Of a stretch of 64,000 nucleotides of DNA, positions 53,517 through 60,954 are shown piece after piece (within the stretch, counting starts at the first letter, position 1; every line of letters begins with the position of its first letter). Location of the stretch: contig NZ_FNTD01000004.1 in assembly GCF_900104815.1 (NCBI RefSeq), positions 682,001 to 746,000 of the forward strand. The letters run 5' to 3'. The stretch is from Streptomyces misionensis (GTDB taxonomy: Bacteria > Actinomycetota > Actinomycetes > Streptomycetales > Streptomycetaceae). The notes under the pieces were generated by a model. The model was not told the origin of the DNA. It saw only the letters and a list, made by a program, of their open reading frames with translations, and made no database searches. The position numbers and the translations under genes are program-made.

Positions 53517-53655
53517 GTCTACGGAAACACCCCGCGTGCGCCATACGCACGGGGTGTGATGACCAAAACTCGCTGCACTGTGCGTTTCCGTAGACAAGAC
53601 GTCTACGGCCATGTACTGTCGCTCTTGTTCACGGAAACGCACACCACGTCTACGG
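53517..53655. promoter_or_regulatory. Element control region with GTCTACGG half-sites
   Basis: GTCTACGG occurs at 53517-53524, as a 21-bp palindrome (CCGTAGAC-AAGAC-GTCTACGG) at 53588-53608, and again at 53648-53655 just before the ribosome site of the next gene. A hairpin with ACACCCC/GGGGTGT base lies at 53527-53557. Probably the operator/promoter switch between the repressor and the early operon. Confidence 0.72.
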
Positions 53656-53665
53656 AGGTGAACGC

Positions 53666-53959
53666 GTGCGTCCTCAACAGAACCCGCTGATCCTCGTGAG
53701 TGCTGACCTGTTGGTCCAGCTCATGAAGCGCACCGGCGACGGCCGAGAGGTCAGCGTCCGCGACCTTGCCGATGCGGCCGGATGCCACCCCAGCAAGATC
53801 GGCCACCTCCGCTCCGGAGAGCGCCGAACCGCCACCCACGACGAGGCACTGGCAATTGCCAAACGGCTTGGAGTCGACCTCCTCGTCCTGTGGGAACACA
53901 CCGGCCGCACCGTCGAGGCTCCCGCCGAACCTCAGCACCTGCTCGCGGTGCCCGCATGA
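53666..53959 (+). CDS. Helix-turn-helix (XRE-like) early regulator
   Basis: 97 residues, GTG 53666 with GGAGG 7 nt upstream. REVSVRDLADAAGCHPSKIGHLRSGERRTATHDEALAIAKRLGV is a Cro-like helix-turn-helix. It begins immediately after the third GTCTACGG site, so its start is under the control of that operator set. It is the first gene of the plus-strand operon and probably a Cro-type counterpart of the XRE repressor. Its stop overlaps the next start (ATGA). Confidence 0.78.
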   Translation: MRPQQNPLILVSADLLVQLMKRTGDGREVSVRDLADAAGCHPSKIGHLRSGERRTATHDEALAIAKRLGVDLLVLWEHTGRTVEAPAEPQHLLAVPA

Positions 53960-54231
53960 CCCGCCGGCTCACATACGCCGAGGCCGCCGCCGAGCTGCCG
54001 GACGGTGTCACGGAGACCTGGCTTCGCCGGCACATCAAGAAGCTGCCGCACTCGAAGTTGGGCCGGGTCGTGTACTTCACCGACGCGGACATCGAGCGCA
54101 TCGACCAGATGTTCCACCACGAGCCCGTCGTTGGCCCCTTGGCCGCCGCACCGGGCGCCGCGCCGGCTGCCGGGCCGCACCCGATGGGTCACCTGGTGCC
54201 GCTGCCGTCCCGCCGCTCCGTGCGGGCCTGA
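53956..54231 (+). CDS. Excisionase-like winged-helix protein
   Basis: 91 residues from ATG 53956. LTYAEAAAELPDGVTETWLRRHIKKLPHSKLGRVVYFTDADIERID is a MerR/excisionase-type winged helix of the kind found in AlpA/Xis proteins, followed by a Pro/Ala-rich tail. With a tyrosine integrase in the same element, a small DNA-bending excisionase is expected, and this is the best candidate. The next gene starts 92 bp downstream. Confidence 0.7.
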   Translation: MTRRLTYAEAAAELPDGVTETWLRRHIKKLPHSKLGRVVYFTDADIERIDQMFHHEPVVGPLAAAPGAAPAAGPHPMGHLVPLPSRRSVRA

Positions 54232-54322
54232 TCCACCCCTGAACACGCCGAAGGGCCGCCCGCTTTGACCGGCCTGGCGACCCCTGATCGGCGAACCCCT
54301 ACACAAGGAAGAGAGGCCCTCG

Positions 54323-54757
54323 ATGGGCACATCATCTCAGACCCACAGCGTGGTGATCCCGCTGCACGAGTCGCCGCAGGCGCGGCCGATGTCTGTCCCG
54401 GCGGTGTTCCGGGCGGCGGCTCGGCTGCTGGCGGCGAACGGCTTGTACCAGGGCGACTTCGTCCCGGACGCGATGGACCGGGAGATGTGCATCCCGCACT
54501 TCCTGCGGCCGATGTCGATCGTGGCGGCGCTGAAGTGCGCGACCAGCGGCGACCCGCACCTCACGACGCTGCTCGCTGACCAGGCGATCAGCACGCTGGC
54601 GCTGCGCCTGGAGGTGGACGGGGAGGGCCCGCTGTTCGGCGGGATCTTCGACCTGGAGGCGCACATCGACGCCTGGGGCGACGTGGAGGGCCGGACGACG
54701 GAGTCGGCGGTCGCGGTGCTGGAGTCGGCTGCGGACGCGTCGGAGGTGGCGGCGTGA
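54323..54757 (+). CDS. DUF6197-like hypothetical protein
   Basis: 144 residues, ATG 54323 after AAGGAAGAG. Helical: PAVFRAAARLLAANGLYQGDF, MDREMCIPHFLRPMSIVAALKCAT and DQAISTLALRL follow the pattern of the small DUF6197 proteins common in actinophages and integrative elements. Function unknown. First of a run of genes joined by 4-bp overlaps. Confidence 0.62.
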   Translation: MGTSSQTHSVVIPLHESPQARPMSVPAVFRAAARLLAANGLYQGDFVPDAMDREMCIPHFLRPMSIVAALKCATSGDPHLTTLLADQAISTLALRLEVDGEGPLFGGIFDLEAHIDAWGDVEGRTTESAVAVLESAADASEVAA

Positions 54758-55485
54758 GCGCCCCGCTGGTGGTGAACACCGCGGAGGGCACGTGCTGGAC
54801 GCGCCGCGAGGCCACGCGGAACGGGCAGGCACTGTATGCGCCGGAGGCGATCCGGGAGTGCCCGGAGGCTGTGATGGCGACGTACGCCGAGCTGGCCGAG
54901 CACGGGATCGCTGGCGAGGCGAACGCGCTGCCGATGCCGGTTGGGCCCGAGCCGCGCACGCTCGACATGGTCGAGGACGAGCTGACGGGCGCCCGTCTCT
55001 CCTTGTACGAGGAGGAGTTGGAGACGGCGCGGCTGCGGCTGGCGTTGAAGTCGGCGCAGCGCGGTCGGCGGAAGCTGCGGGCTCGGGTGGCTGAGTTGGA
55101 GGCGCAGCGTGACCGGCGCCGTGCTCGGCTGGTGGCGCTCCAGACCGATGCGCTGAACATCCGTGGCGCGCTGTCCCCGAGCGGGGAGGCCCGGAGGGTG
55201 CCGATGCCGTTGGGCGAGACGCTGCTGCCCGCGGTGGAGTGGCTGATCAACCGGGTCGCCGAGTTGGAGGAGCGGGCCAAGTCCGCGCGGGTGGAGGCGA
55301 TCGCCGATGTCGGCGACTTCCTGGACGAGCACAGCCAGAAGGACGCTGCCTACATCGTCTACACCGTGGACATCCCGGCGGCCCGCGCCATGAAGCGGGT
55401 GCCGCTGGAGGACCCGCACGACAGCCCCCTGCACCACGGTTACCGGCTCGGCCGGGACCTGCCGTCGGTGGGTGGTGTCGAGTGA
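54754..55485 (+). CDS. Coiled-coil hypothetical protein
   Basis: 243 residues, GTG 54754 overlapping the previous stop. Residues 70-140 form a long charged coiled coil (YEEELETARLRLALKSAQ, RKLRARVAELEAQRDRRRAR); the C-terminal part is alpha/beta with VAELEERAKSARVEAIADV. Not recognised. The coiled coil suggests self-assembly or protein binding. Confidence 0.6.
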   Translation: MSAPLVVNTAEGTCWTRREATRNGQALYAPEAIRECPEAVMATYAELAEHGIAGEANALPMPVGPEPRTLDMVEDELTGARLSLYEEELETARLRLALKSAQRGRRKLRARVAELEAQRDRRRARLVALQTDALNIRGALSPSGEARRVPMPLGETLLPAVEWLINRVAELEERAKSARVEAIADVGDFLDEHSQKDAAYIVYTVDIPAARAMKRVPLEDPHDSPLHHGYRLGRDLPSVGGVE

Positions 55486-55670
55486 CCGGCCAGCCGTCGC
55501 CCGTTGAGGTCGTGGCTGCCGCGACCGCCCTCTACGCGCTGACCGCGGTGCCGTTGATGCGGCTGGCTCGTGCCGACCACCTGGCGCCGCGCGTAGTGCG
55601 CGACCTGCCGGTGACGACCGCCGTCCTTCTGATGCTCCTCACCCCTCCCACCGTCGAGGTGACCCGATGA
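55482..55670 (+). CDS. 62-residue small membrane protein
   Basis: GTG 55482 overlaps the preceding stop (GTGA). Two hydrophobic stretches (EVVAAATALYALTAVPLM and VTTAVLLMLLTPPTV) joined by a basic loop, so a two-helix membrane hairpin is predicted. No family recognised. It is coupled to the next gene by ATGA. Confidence 0.55.
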   Translation: MTGQPSPVEVVAAATALYALTAVPLMRLARADHLAPRVVRDLPVTTAVLLMLLTPPTVEVTR

Positions 55671-55912
55671 CCAGCCCCAACCGTCGGAACGAGTACTCGT
55701 CTGAGACCGAGTACCTGATCGGCCAGTCGATGCTCCCGGCCGACGAGGCACGCGCCTCGGTGGACCGGCTCCTCGCCGACCGGCTCCGCGTCATCGCGGA
55801 CACCCTTGAGACGACGAACCCCGACCGCTGCGCGGACTTCTCCGAGGGCGTCGACTGGACGGTCAACCGGATGCGCACGCTGGCCGACAACCTCGACGGC
55901 GGTGCCCGATGA
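55667..55912 (+). CDS. 81-residue hypothetical protein
   Basis: ATG 55667. Helical and acidic: RNEYSSETEYLIGQSMLPADEARASVDRL, then RVIADTLETTNPDRCADFSEGVDW. No recognised domain. Lies in the chain of 4-bp overlapping genes, which argues that it is translated. Confidence 0.55.
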   Translation: MTSPNRRNEYSSETEYLIGQSMLPADEARASVDRLLADRLRVIADTLETTNPDRCADFSEGVDWTVNRMRTLADNLDGGAR

Positions 55913-56283
55913 CCGACATGCCCGTGGACGGCCCGTTCCCGATCCGCGTGACCGTCACCCCGGCCGGCGCCGACCTGGACGTCTCCGCCTTCCTGGCGAA
56001 GGCCGTGTTCACCGAGCTGATCACGAAGGCCGACGAGGACCCCGAGGGCCTGGTCGAGGAACTCGCCGACATGGCCCAGCTGCTCCGCTCGGCATTCCAC
56101 CAGGGGCCCGACTCCCACGCCCGCCACGAGTACGACGAGCGCATGCAGCAGCTCGTGGACGAGTTCGCCGGGGGCGGCACGATCCCGGTGTACGGCTCGC
56201 AGGTCGGTCGCCTCCGTGACCGGCTCGCCGCGATCGCCACGCCCCGCCCCGTCCCCGCCCAGCCTGAGGGGAGCGCGGCATGA
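55909..56283 (+). CDS. 124-residue hypothetical protein
   Basis: ATG 55909. N-terminal beta strand (PFPIRVTVTPAGADLDVSAF) then helices (AVFTELITKADEDPEGLVEELADMAQLL), with QLVDEFAGGGT near the end. Unrecognised. Coupled to both neighbours by 4-bp overlaps. Confidence 0.55.
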   Translation: MTDMPVDGPFPIRVTVTPAGADLDVSAFLAKAVFTELITKADEDPEGLVEELADMAQLLRSAFHQGPDSHARHEYDERMQQLVDEFAGGGTIPVYGSQVGRLRDRLAAIATPRPVPAQPEGSAA

Positions 56284-56768
56284 GTGCCCGTCGTCATCTC
56301 GTCGCCACCCTCACCGAGGGCCAGCCGGGGAAGACCAGCAGCCTCCAGGACATCGCCCACGCCGAGCAGCTGGTCAATGCCGTCATCGCCGAGCGGGACG
56401 CCGAGATCATGCGGTGGCTGGGCAAGAAGGCCCGCGAGTACCGCGCGACCGGCAGCAGGCAGCACGCCTTGCAGGCCGACACCATCGAGCTGATGGCGTC
56501 GAAGATCTCGCGGGGCGCCGTCCGACCGGACAACACCCGGCTGCCCGCCGGGGGCACACCGACCTTCTTTGAGCCCGGCCGCACGTACACCACCGACAGG
56601 TGGACGTTCCGCTGCGAGACCACCGGTCCCAGCCCGACCACAAACGAACGGCGCGCGCTGGGTTGGATGCACAAGCCCGGCTACGGCTGGTACCCGACCG
56701 CCCTCGACCCGGACGACTGGGAGCACGGCGGCTGGACCGAGTCCTCCGAGGGCGGTGAGGTCCGGTGA
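56280..56768 (+). CDS. 162-residue hypothetical protein
   Basis: ATG 56280. A helical N-terminal half (EIMRWLGKKAREYRATGSRQHAL) and a C-terminal WTFRCETTGPSP ... GWYPTALDPDDWEHGGW segment rich in Trp and Tyr that looks like a small beta domain. No family recognised. Part of the overlapping operon. Confidence 0.55.
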   Translation: MSARRHLVATLTEGQPGKTSSLQDIAHAEQLVNAVIAERDAEIMRWLGKKAREYRATGSRQHALQADTIELMASKISRGAVRPDNTRLPAGGTPTFFEPGRTYTTDRWTFRCETTGPSPTTNERRALGWMHKPGYGWYPTALDPDDWEHGGWTESSEGGEVR

Positions 56769-57004
56769 CGATCTCCCACCACCTGCGCGTCGCTCTGCTC
56801 CTCGACGCCGCCATCAACGAGGGCGGCGAGTGGACGACCCGCCGTGTTCAGCGCTTCTACCAAGCGGCCGGATACCCGGTCCCGCTTCGGGCGACCGCGC
56901 GGAAGGACCTCCACGCCCTCCACATGCAGGGCCACCTCGTCCTCCACGACGACAACGGCCGCCGCTTCTACACGGTCAACACCCGGAAGGACACCACCGC
57001 GTGA
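56765..57004 (+). CDS. 79-residue winged-helix-like protein
   Basis: GTG 56765. HHLRVALLLDAAINEGGEW, TTRRVQRFYQAAGYPVPLRATARKDLHALHMQGHLVLHDDNGRRFYTV reads as a winged helix with a recognition helix (ATARKDLHAL) and a beta wing. Probably DNA-binding. Its stop overlaps the GTG of the RecB-like nuclease gene. Confidence 0.65.
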   Translation: MTISHHLRVALLLDAAINEGGEWTTRRVQRFYQAAGYPVPLRATARKDLHALHMQGHLVLHDDNGRRFYTVNTRKDTTA

Positions 57005-57849
57005 CCCAGCCCAAGCACGCGCGGGACACCGAGCGGGGCCGCTACTACAGCGACCCCGCCGGCGGACCCGACCTCGTCTCCGTCACGAACGTCATCGACA
57101 CCGCGGTGAACAAGTCCATGGCCCTGGTGCCGTGGGGGGTGAAGGTCACCCTGGAGTACGCGCTCGACCGGTGGCAGCTCCTCACCGACCGCGTCACCGA
57201 CGACCGAACCGAACTCACCAAGGAACTCAAGGCCGTCCACCGCGACGTTCGCGAGCAGGCCGCCGACCTCGGCGACCGAGTCCACAAGGCCGCCGAACAC
57301 CGGCTCCTCGGCGCGCCGATCGAGGACGACTCCGTCGTTGCCCCGTACCTGGCCCAGTTCGACGCGTGGCTCGCCTCCTGGAACGTCGACTTCACCGAAC
57401 ACGTCGAGGCCACGGAGATCACGGTCCTCCACCGGCGTCTCGGTTACGCCGGCACCGCGGACCTGATGATCTGGCTCCCTACCGGCCCCGGCGGCCGGTT
57501 GGAGCTGTGGCTGATCGACTACAAGTCGTCCGCTACCCGGTCCGCGCGGTCGGTGTACCCGGAGAACACGCTCCAGCTCGCTGCCCTCCGCTACGCGGAG
57601 ACCGTCCTCCTTCCCGACGACACCGAGCACCCGATGCCGCCGATCGAGCGGACCGGGGTCCTCAACCTCCGCGCCGGCTCCCACGCGCTGGTCCCGATGC
57701 CAGCCGACCGGACCGCCCACCGCGCGTTCCGCGGCGCGCTGGAAACCACGAAGTGGCTGCACGCCGCCGCGCACACCTACCCGGCGCTCTTCGCCCCCGG
57801 CCACGCCCCGGCGCCGCGCCGCCGCGCCACGACCCGAAAGGCAGCCTGA
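57001..57849 (+). CDS. PD-(D/E)XK nuclease, RecB/Cas4-like
   Basis: 282 residues, GTG 57001. YYSDPAGGPDLVSVTNVID at the N-terminus, then GTADLMIWLP and WLIDYKSSATRSARSVYPENTLQLAALRYAE, which give the Asp, D-x-K and Gln/Tyr positions of RecB-family exonucleases. Such proteins in phages process DNA ends for recombination or replication. Its stop overlaps the start of the RDF-like gene (TGATG), so the two are expressed together. Confidence 0.82.
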   Translation: MTQPKHARDTERGRYYSDPAGGPDLVSVTNVIDTAVNKSMALVPWGVKVTLEYALDRWQLLTDRVTDDRTELTKELKAVHRDVREQAADLGDRVHKAAEHRLLGAPIEDDSVVAPYLAQFDAWLASWNVDFTEHVEATEITVLHRRLGYAGTADLMIWLPTGPGGRLELWLIDYKSSATRSARSVYPENTLQLAALRYAETVLLPDDTEHPMPPIERTGVLNLRAGSHALVPMPADRTAHRAFRGALETTKWLHAAAHTYPALFAPGHAPAPRRRATTRKAA

Positions 57850-58859
57850 TGGGCTCCCGACTCCGTAACATCCAGGCCCGCGCCGCCGAGCACGGCCGGC
57901 TCCGCACCGGCTACACGCAGGGCAACCGCCCGATGCGCTCGTCCACGTGGGTGGTGACCTCGCACAGCGAGGAGCACGTCCGCACCGCGGCGAAGCTGTG
58001 GGGTGGCGAGCCCGAGCAGTGGTCGCCGCTGAACTCCACGATCCCGCAGTGGCGGGTCATCACGAAGGCGCCAGCGATCGAGGCGCTGATCACTCCGGGT
58101 GACCCGCTGAACCAGTACAACGAGATGTGGTCCAAGGGTGGCTGCCAGCGTCGCTGCGATGGCGAGACCGAGTTGCTGTCCCGGCAACCGTGCCTGTGCG
58201 CCCGGCAGTTCGGTGAGGAGTGGCACCTCCAGCCGAAGGGCCGTGTCTGCTCCACGACGTCCCGCCTGAACGTGATGTTGCCGGACCTGTCCGGGATGGG
58301 CATGTGGCGGGCCGAGACCCACTCGTTCTATGCCGCGCAGGAGTGGGGCGGCATGGTCGACATGATCCTCGCCGGGACCAACGGGCAGGGCTTCATCCCG
58401 GTGACGCTGCGGATCGAGCCGAGGCAGCGGGTCGCGAACGGGGAGACGAAGAAGTTCCCCGTCGTCGTGGTGGAGCTGCGCGGCGTGACCCCGCGGCAGG
58501 CGCTGGCCGGGCCGATGACGGCGACGACCGCGCTGGACCCCGCGGGGCAGGCGCGGGCGGCGATCGAGGCGCCGAAGGGGCGTGACTGGATCGCCGAGGC
58601 CCGGAGCGCGCTGAACTCGGACGACGTCCGTGACCTGTGGCGTGAGGCCCGGGGAGAGGGCGTTGTCCACCCGCAGGGCGCGGACCCGTTGTCCAAGGAA
58701 CTGATGGCGATCGCCGCGGAGAAGGACGCCGAGGCCAAGGACGCCACCGGCCAGCCCGAGCCTGAGCCGGACGAGGACGGTGCCTACGAGGCCGAGGTAG
58801 TCGAGGAGACGCCCGGCCAGCCGAGCTGGCCCGCTGTTGCCCAGCCGGCCGCCCGATAG
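57849..58859 (+). CDS. Gp3-like recombination directionality factor
   Basis: 336 residues, ATG 57849. RLRTGYTQGNRPMRSSTWVVTSHSEEHV, LWGGEPEQW, CDGETELLSRQPCLCARQFGEEW and TSRLNVMLPDLSGMGMWRAETHSFYAAQE match the actinophage Gp3 family whose phiC31/phiBT1 members switch a serine integrase to excision. Four conserved Cys (two CxxC-like pairs) could bind zinc. The C-terminal 70 residues are acidic and disordered. This element has a tyrosine integrase, so either the function differs or a serine recombinase lies beyond the window. A hairpin follows the stop. Confidence 0.72.
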   Translation: MGSRLRNIQARAAEHGRLRTGYTQGNRPMRSSTWVVTSHSEEHVRTAAKLWGGEPEQWSPLNSTIPQWRVITKAPAIEALITPGDPLNQYNEMWSKGGCQRRCDGETELLSRQPCLCARQFGEEWHLQPKGRVCSTTSRLNVMLPDLSGMGMWRAETHSFYAAQEWGGMVDMILAGTNGQGFIPVTLRIEPRQRVANGETKKFPVVVVELRGVTPRQALAGPMTATTALDPAGQARAAIEAPKGRDWIAEARSALNSDDVRDLWREARGEGVVHPQGADPLSKELMAIAAEKDAEAKDATGQPEPEPDEDGAYEAEVVEETPGQPSWPAVAQPAAR

Positions 58860-58872
58860 CCCGCACACGAAT

Positions 58873-58901
58873 GGGCGCCCCGCGGGCAGTGCGGGGCGCC
58901 C
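58873..58901 (+). repeat. Intergenic stem-loop, GCGGGGC family
   Basis: Perfect 11-bp arms GGGCGCCCCGC / GCGGGGCGCCC with a 7-nt loop, between a stop and the AAGGAG of the next gene. Two similar GCCCCGC/GCGGGGC hairpins occur at 62882 and 63272. Confidence 0.72.
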
Positions 58902-58918
58902 CTCCCAAGGAGACCACG

Positions 58919-59671
58919 TTGAACGAGCAGCACACCAGCGCACCGCCCTGGTACCTCGGCCGCCTCGCGGGATTCGATCTGGAGACCACCGGCGTCAGCC
59001 CGGAGCGGGACCGCATCGTCACCGCGTGCGTCGTGCAGATCGGCGGCGGCCAGCCGGCCGCGGCGGCGAACTGGCTCGCCGACCCGGGCGTCGACATCCC
59101 GGACGGCGCCGCCGCGGTGCACGGCATCACCACCGAGCGGGCCCGCGCCGAGGGGCGCCCGGCCGGCGAGGTGGTCGAGGAGATCGTGACCGCGCTGACC
59201 GCGGTCGTCCTCTCCGGAATCCCGGTCGTCGCGATGAACGCCACCTACGACCTCACGATGCTGGACCGCGAGGCACGCCGGCACGGCGTCCAGCCGCTCG
59301 CGGACACCGTCGCAGCCGACCTGAGGGTGGTGGATCCGTTCGTCCTGGACAAGCGCGTCGACCCCTACCGGCGCGGCAAGCGCACGTTGACGGACCTGTG
59401 CCGGCACTACCAGGTTCCGCTGGACGGCGCGCACTCAGCGGACGCGGACGCGGTCGCAGCGTGCAGGGTGGCGTGGCGGATCGCCTCGACGCACGGCGAG
59501 ATCGGCAAGGCCAGTCTGGACGAGCTGCACTCCTTGCAGGTCGGGTGGGCGCGCGAGCAGGCCGAGTCGCTGGCGGACTACTTCCGGCGCACCCCCGGCA
59601 AGGAAGACCGCGCCAAGACGGTCCGCGGAGACTGGCCCCTCATCCCGGCGCAGCGCGGCGGTGCCGCATGA
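58919..59671 (+). CDS. DEDDh 3'-5' exonuclease (DnaQ-like)
   Basis: 250 residues from TTG 58919 with AAGGAG 6 nt upstream. Exo I LAGFDLETTGVSPERDRI (D20, E22), Exo II NATYDLTMLDREAR and Exo III HSADADAVAACRVAW (His, Asp) are the DEDDh set of DNA polymerase III epsilon proofreading domains. Likely a stand-alone DNA exonuclease used in element replication or recombination. First gene after the hairpin; its stop overlaps the next ATG. Confidence 0.9.
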   Translation: MNEQHTSAPPWYLGRLAGFDLETTGVSPERDRIVTACVVQIGGGQPAAAANWLADPGVDIPDGAAAVHGITTERARAEGRPAGEVVEEIVTALTAVVLSGIPVVAMNATYDLTMLDREARRHGVQPLADTVAADLRVVDPFVLDKRVDPYRRGKRTLTDLCRHYQVPLDGAHSADADAVAACRVAWRIASTHGEIGKASLDELHSLQVGWAREQAESLADYFRRTPGKEDRAKTVRGDWPLIPAQRGGAA

Positions 59672-59979
59672 GGTGGCCGCTCGTCTCCCGCGCCCGCTAC
59701 GAGGCCGCCGCCGGTGAAGCCGCCTACGCGGGCGAGCAACTGGTCGGCACGTCCATCGTCAACGACTGCCTCACCGACGCCAACCTCGCCGTCGCCCGCC
59801 GGCTGACCCGCGCGCTCCGGGCCTGCGCCCGCTACCGGGTCGCGCTCGCCGTCGACCGGCTCCTCGCCGACCGGCTCCAGGCCCGCCTGGACGACGCCCT
59901 CGGCCTCAACACCACCGCGGTCGCCGCTGGCGAGCAGTGGCAGTCCCGCCGCGACCCGAAGATGAGGTACGACGCCTGA
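59668..59979 (+). CDS. 103-residue hypothetical protein
   Basis: ATG 59668, overlapping the exonuclease stop. All-helical (SRARYEAAAGEAAYAGEQLV, ALRACARYRVALAVDRLLAD) with a basic C-terminus. Not recognised. Expressed in the same overlapping set. Confidence 0.55.
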   Translation: MRWPLVSRARYEAAAGEAAYAGEQLVGTSIVNDCLTDANLAVARRLTRALRACARYRVALAVDRLLADRLQARLDDALGLNTTAVAAGEQWQSRRDPKMRYDA

Positions 59980-60269
59980 TGTTCGGCATACCGATCACTG
60001 CGGAGACCGTCGGCGGCGCCGTCCTCCTCGCCACCGTGCTCCTCACCGCCATGGCCACCGGCGCCCTCATCGCCGCCGCCTGCGCCGTAGCCCGCGCCAT
60101 CGTCCACCGCGTCCGCGCCCGCCGCCAGAACCTCACCGTGGCGGAGCTCCGGCTCCTCGACGAGCTCGACACGCACCTCGACAACTACCTCGCCGACAAC
60201 CCCGACATCGAGGACGGCCTCAACCGTCTCCAGGCCGCGGTCCGCGAGCACCAGCGGGAGGACCAGTGA
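59979..60269 (+). CDS. 96-residue single-pass membrane protein
   Basis: ATG 59979, sharing one base with the previous stop. One long membrane helix (VGGAVLLATVLLTAMATGAL) then a basic segment (HRVRARRQN) and an acidic helical tail (LRLLDELDTHLDNYLADNPD). Topology suggests a cytosolic tail. Unrecognised. Confidence 0.58.
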   Translation: MFGIPITAETVGGAVLLATVLLTAMATGALIAAACAVARAIVHRVRARRQNLTVAELRLLDELDTHLDNYLADNPDIEDGLNRLQAAVREHQREDQ

Positions 60270-60523
60270 CCAGCCGCCCCGTCCACGGCGACGTCAACAC
60301 CTACAAGAACGGCTGCCGCTGCTCGGCCTGCCGCGAGGCCAACCGGATCTACCAGAACGCGGCCAACGCCCGCCGCCGCAACGACCCTGCCGGCGCCGAT
60401 CGGGCCGGGCACGGCAAGCGCAGCACCTACGTCAACTGGTTCTGCCGCTGCCTGCTCTGCCGCACGGCGAGCGCCGAGGCCCAGCGCGCCCAGCGCGAGC
60501 GCCGGAAGGAGCGCACCCAGTGA
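60266..60523 (+). CDS. 85-residue Cys-rich basic protein
   Basis: GTG 60266, overlapping the previous stop. Two similar halves, each H-G-x...-Y-x-N/NW...CRCxxC: VHGDVNTYKNGCRCSACR and GHGKRSTYVNWFCRCLLCR, each with a CxCxxC cluster, so probably two tandem zinc knuckles. Highly basic, likely DNA-binding. Common in actinophages, function unknown. Confidence 0.65.
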   Translation: MTSRPVHGDVNTYKNGCRCSACREANRIYQNAANARRRNDPAGADRAGHGKRSTYVNWFCRCLLCRTASAEAQRAQRERRKERTQ

Positions 60524-60954
60524 CCGTCTACACGATCGCCCTGCCGGCCGGGCTGCGGCTGCTGAACTCCAACCAGCGCCCGCACCACCACGACAGGGCC
60601 AGGCTCACCAAGGCGCTGCGGGACGCCGCGATGGAGGCCGTCAGCGAGCACACCGCGCTCATGCAGGCACTCGCCGCGGCGAAGCCGGGTCCGTTGTTCC
60701 AGCGGGCGCACGTCCTCGGCATCCTCCGCCCGCCGTCCGCGCGCCGAGCCGACCCCGCCAACTGGTACCCGTCGTTCAAGGCCGCGGTCGACGGTCTGGT
60801 GGACGCCGGTCTGCTGGCCGACGACGACCACACCCGGCTCGTCGGCCCGGACATGCGGCTCGGGGAGAAGGTGAAGGGCGGCCAGCTCGTCCTCATCGTG
60901 CGCGGCCTCGCCGCCGGCGAAGACCCGCTCTGCTCGGTGGAGGTGGCGGCCTGA
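60520..60954 (+). CDS. RusA-like Holliday junction resolvase
   Basis: 144 residues, GTG 60520. SNQRPHHHDRARLTKALRD, then RRADPANWYPSFKAAVDGLVDAGLLADDDHTRLV gives the DxxN...K...DD acidic residues of RusA resolvases. Family members cut four-way junctions and are typical of lambdoid and actinophage replication modules. Its stop overlaps the ATG of the HNH-like gene. Confidence 0.82.
   Translation: MTVYTIALPAGLRLLNSNQRPHHHDRARLTKALRDAAMEAVSEHTALMQALAAAKPGPLFQRAHVLGILRPPSARRADPANWYPSFKAAVDGLVDAGLLADDDHTRLVGPDMRLGEKVKGGQLVLIVRGLAAGEDPLCSVEVAA

Noticed and set aside
57001..57849. Cas4 of a CRISPR system
   Set aside because: The RecB-like motifs are shared, but there are no other cas genes and the setting is a phage-like replication module.
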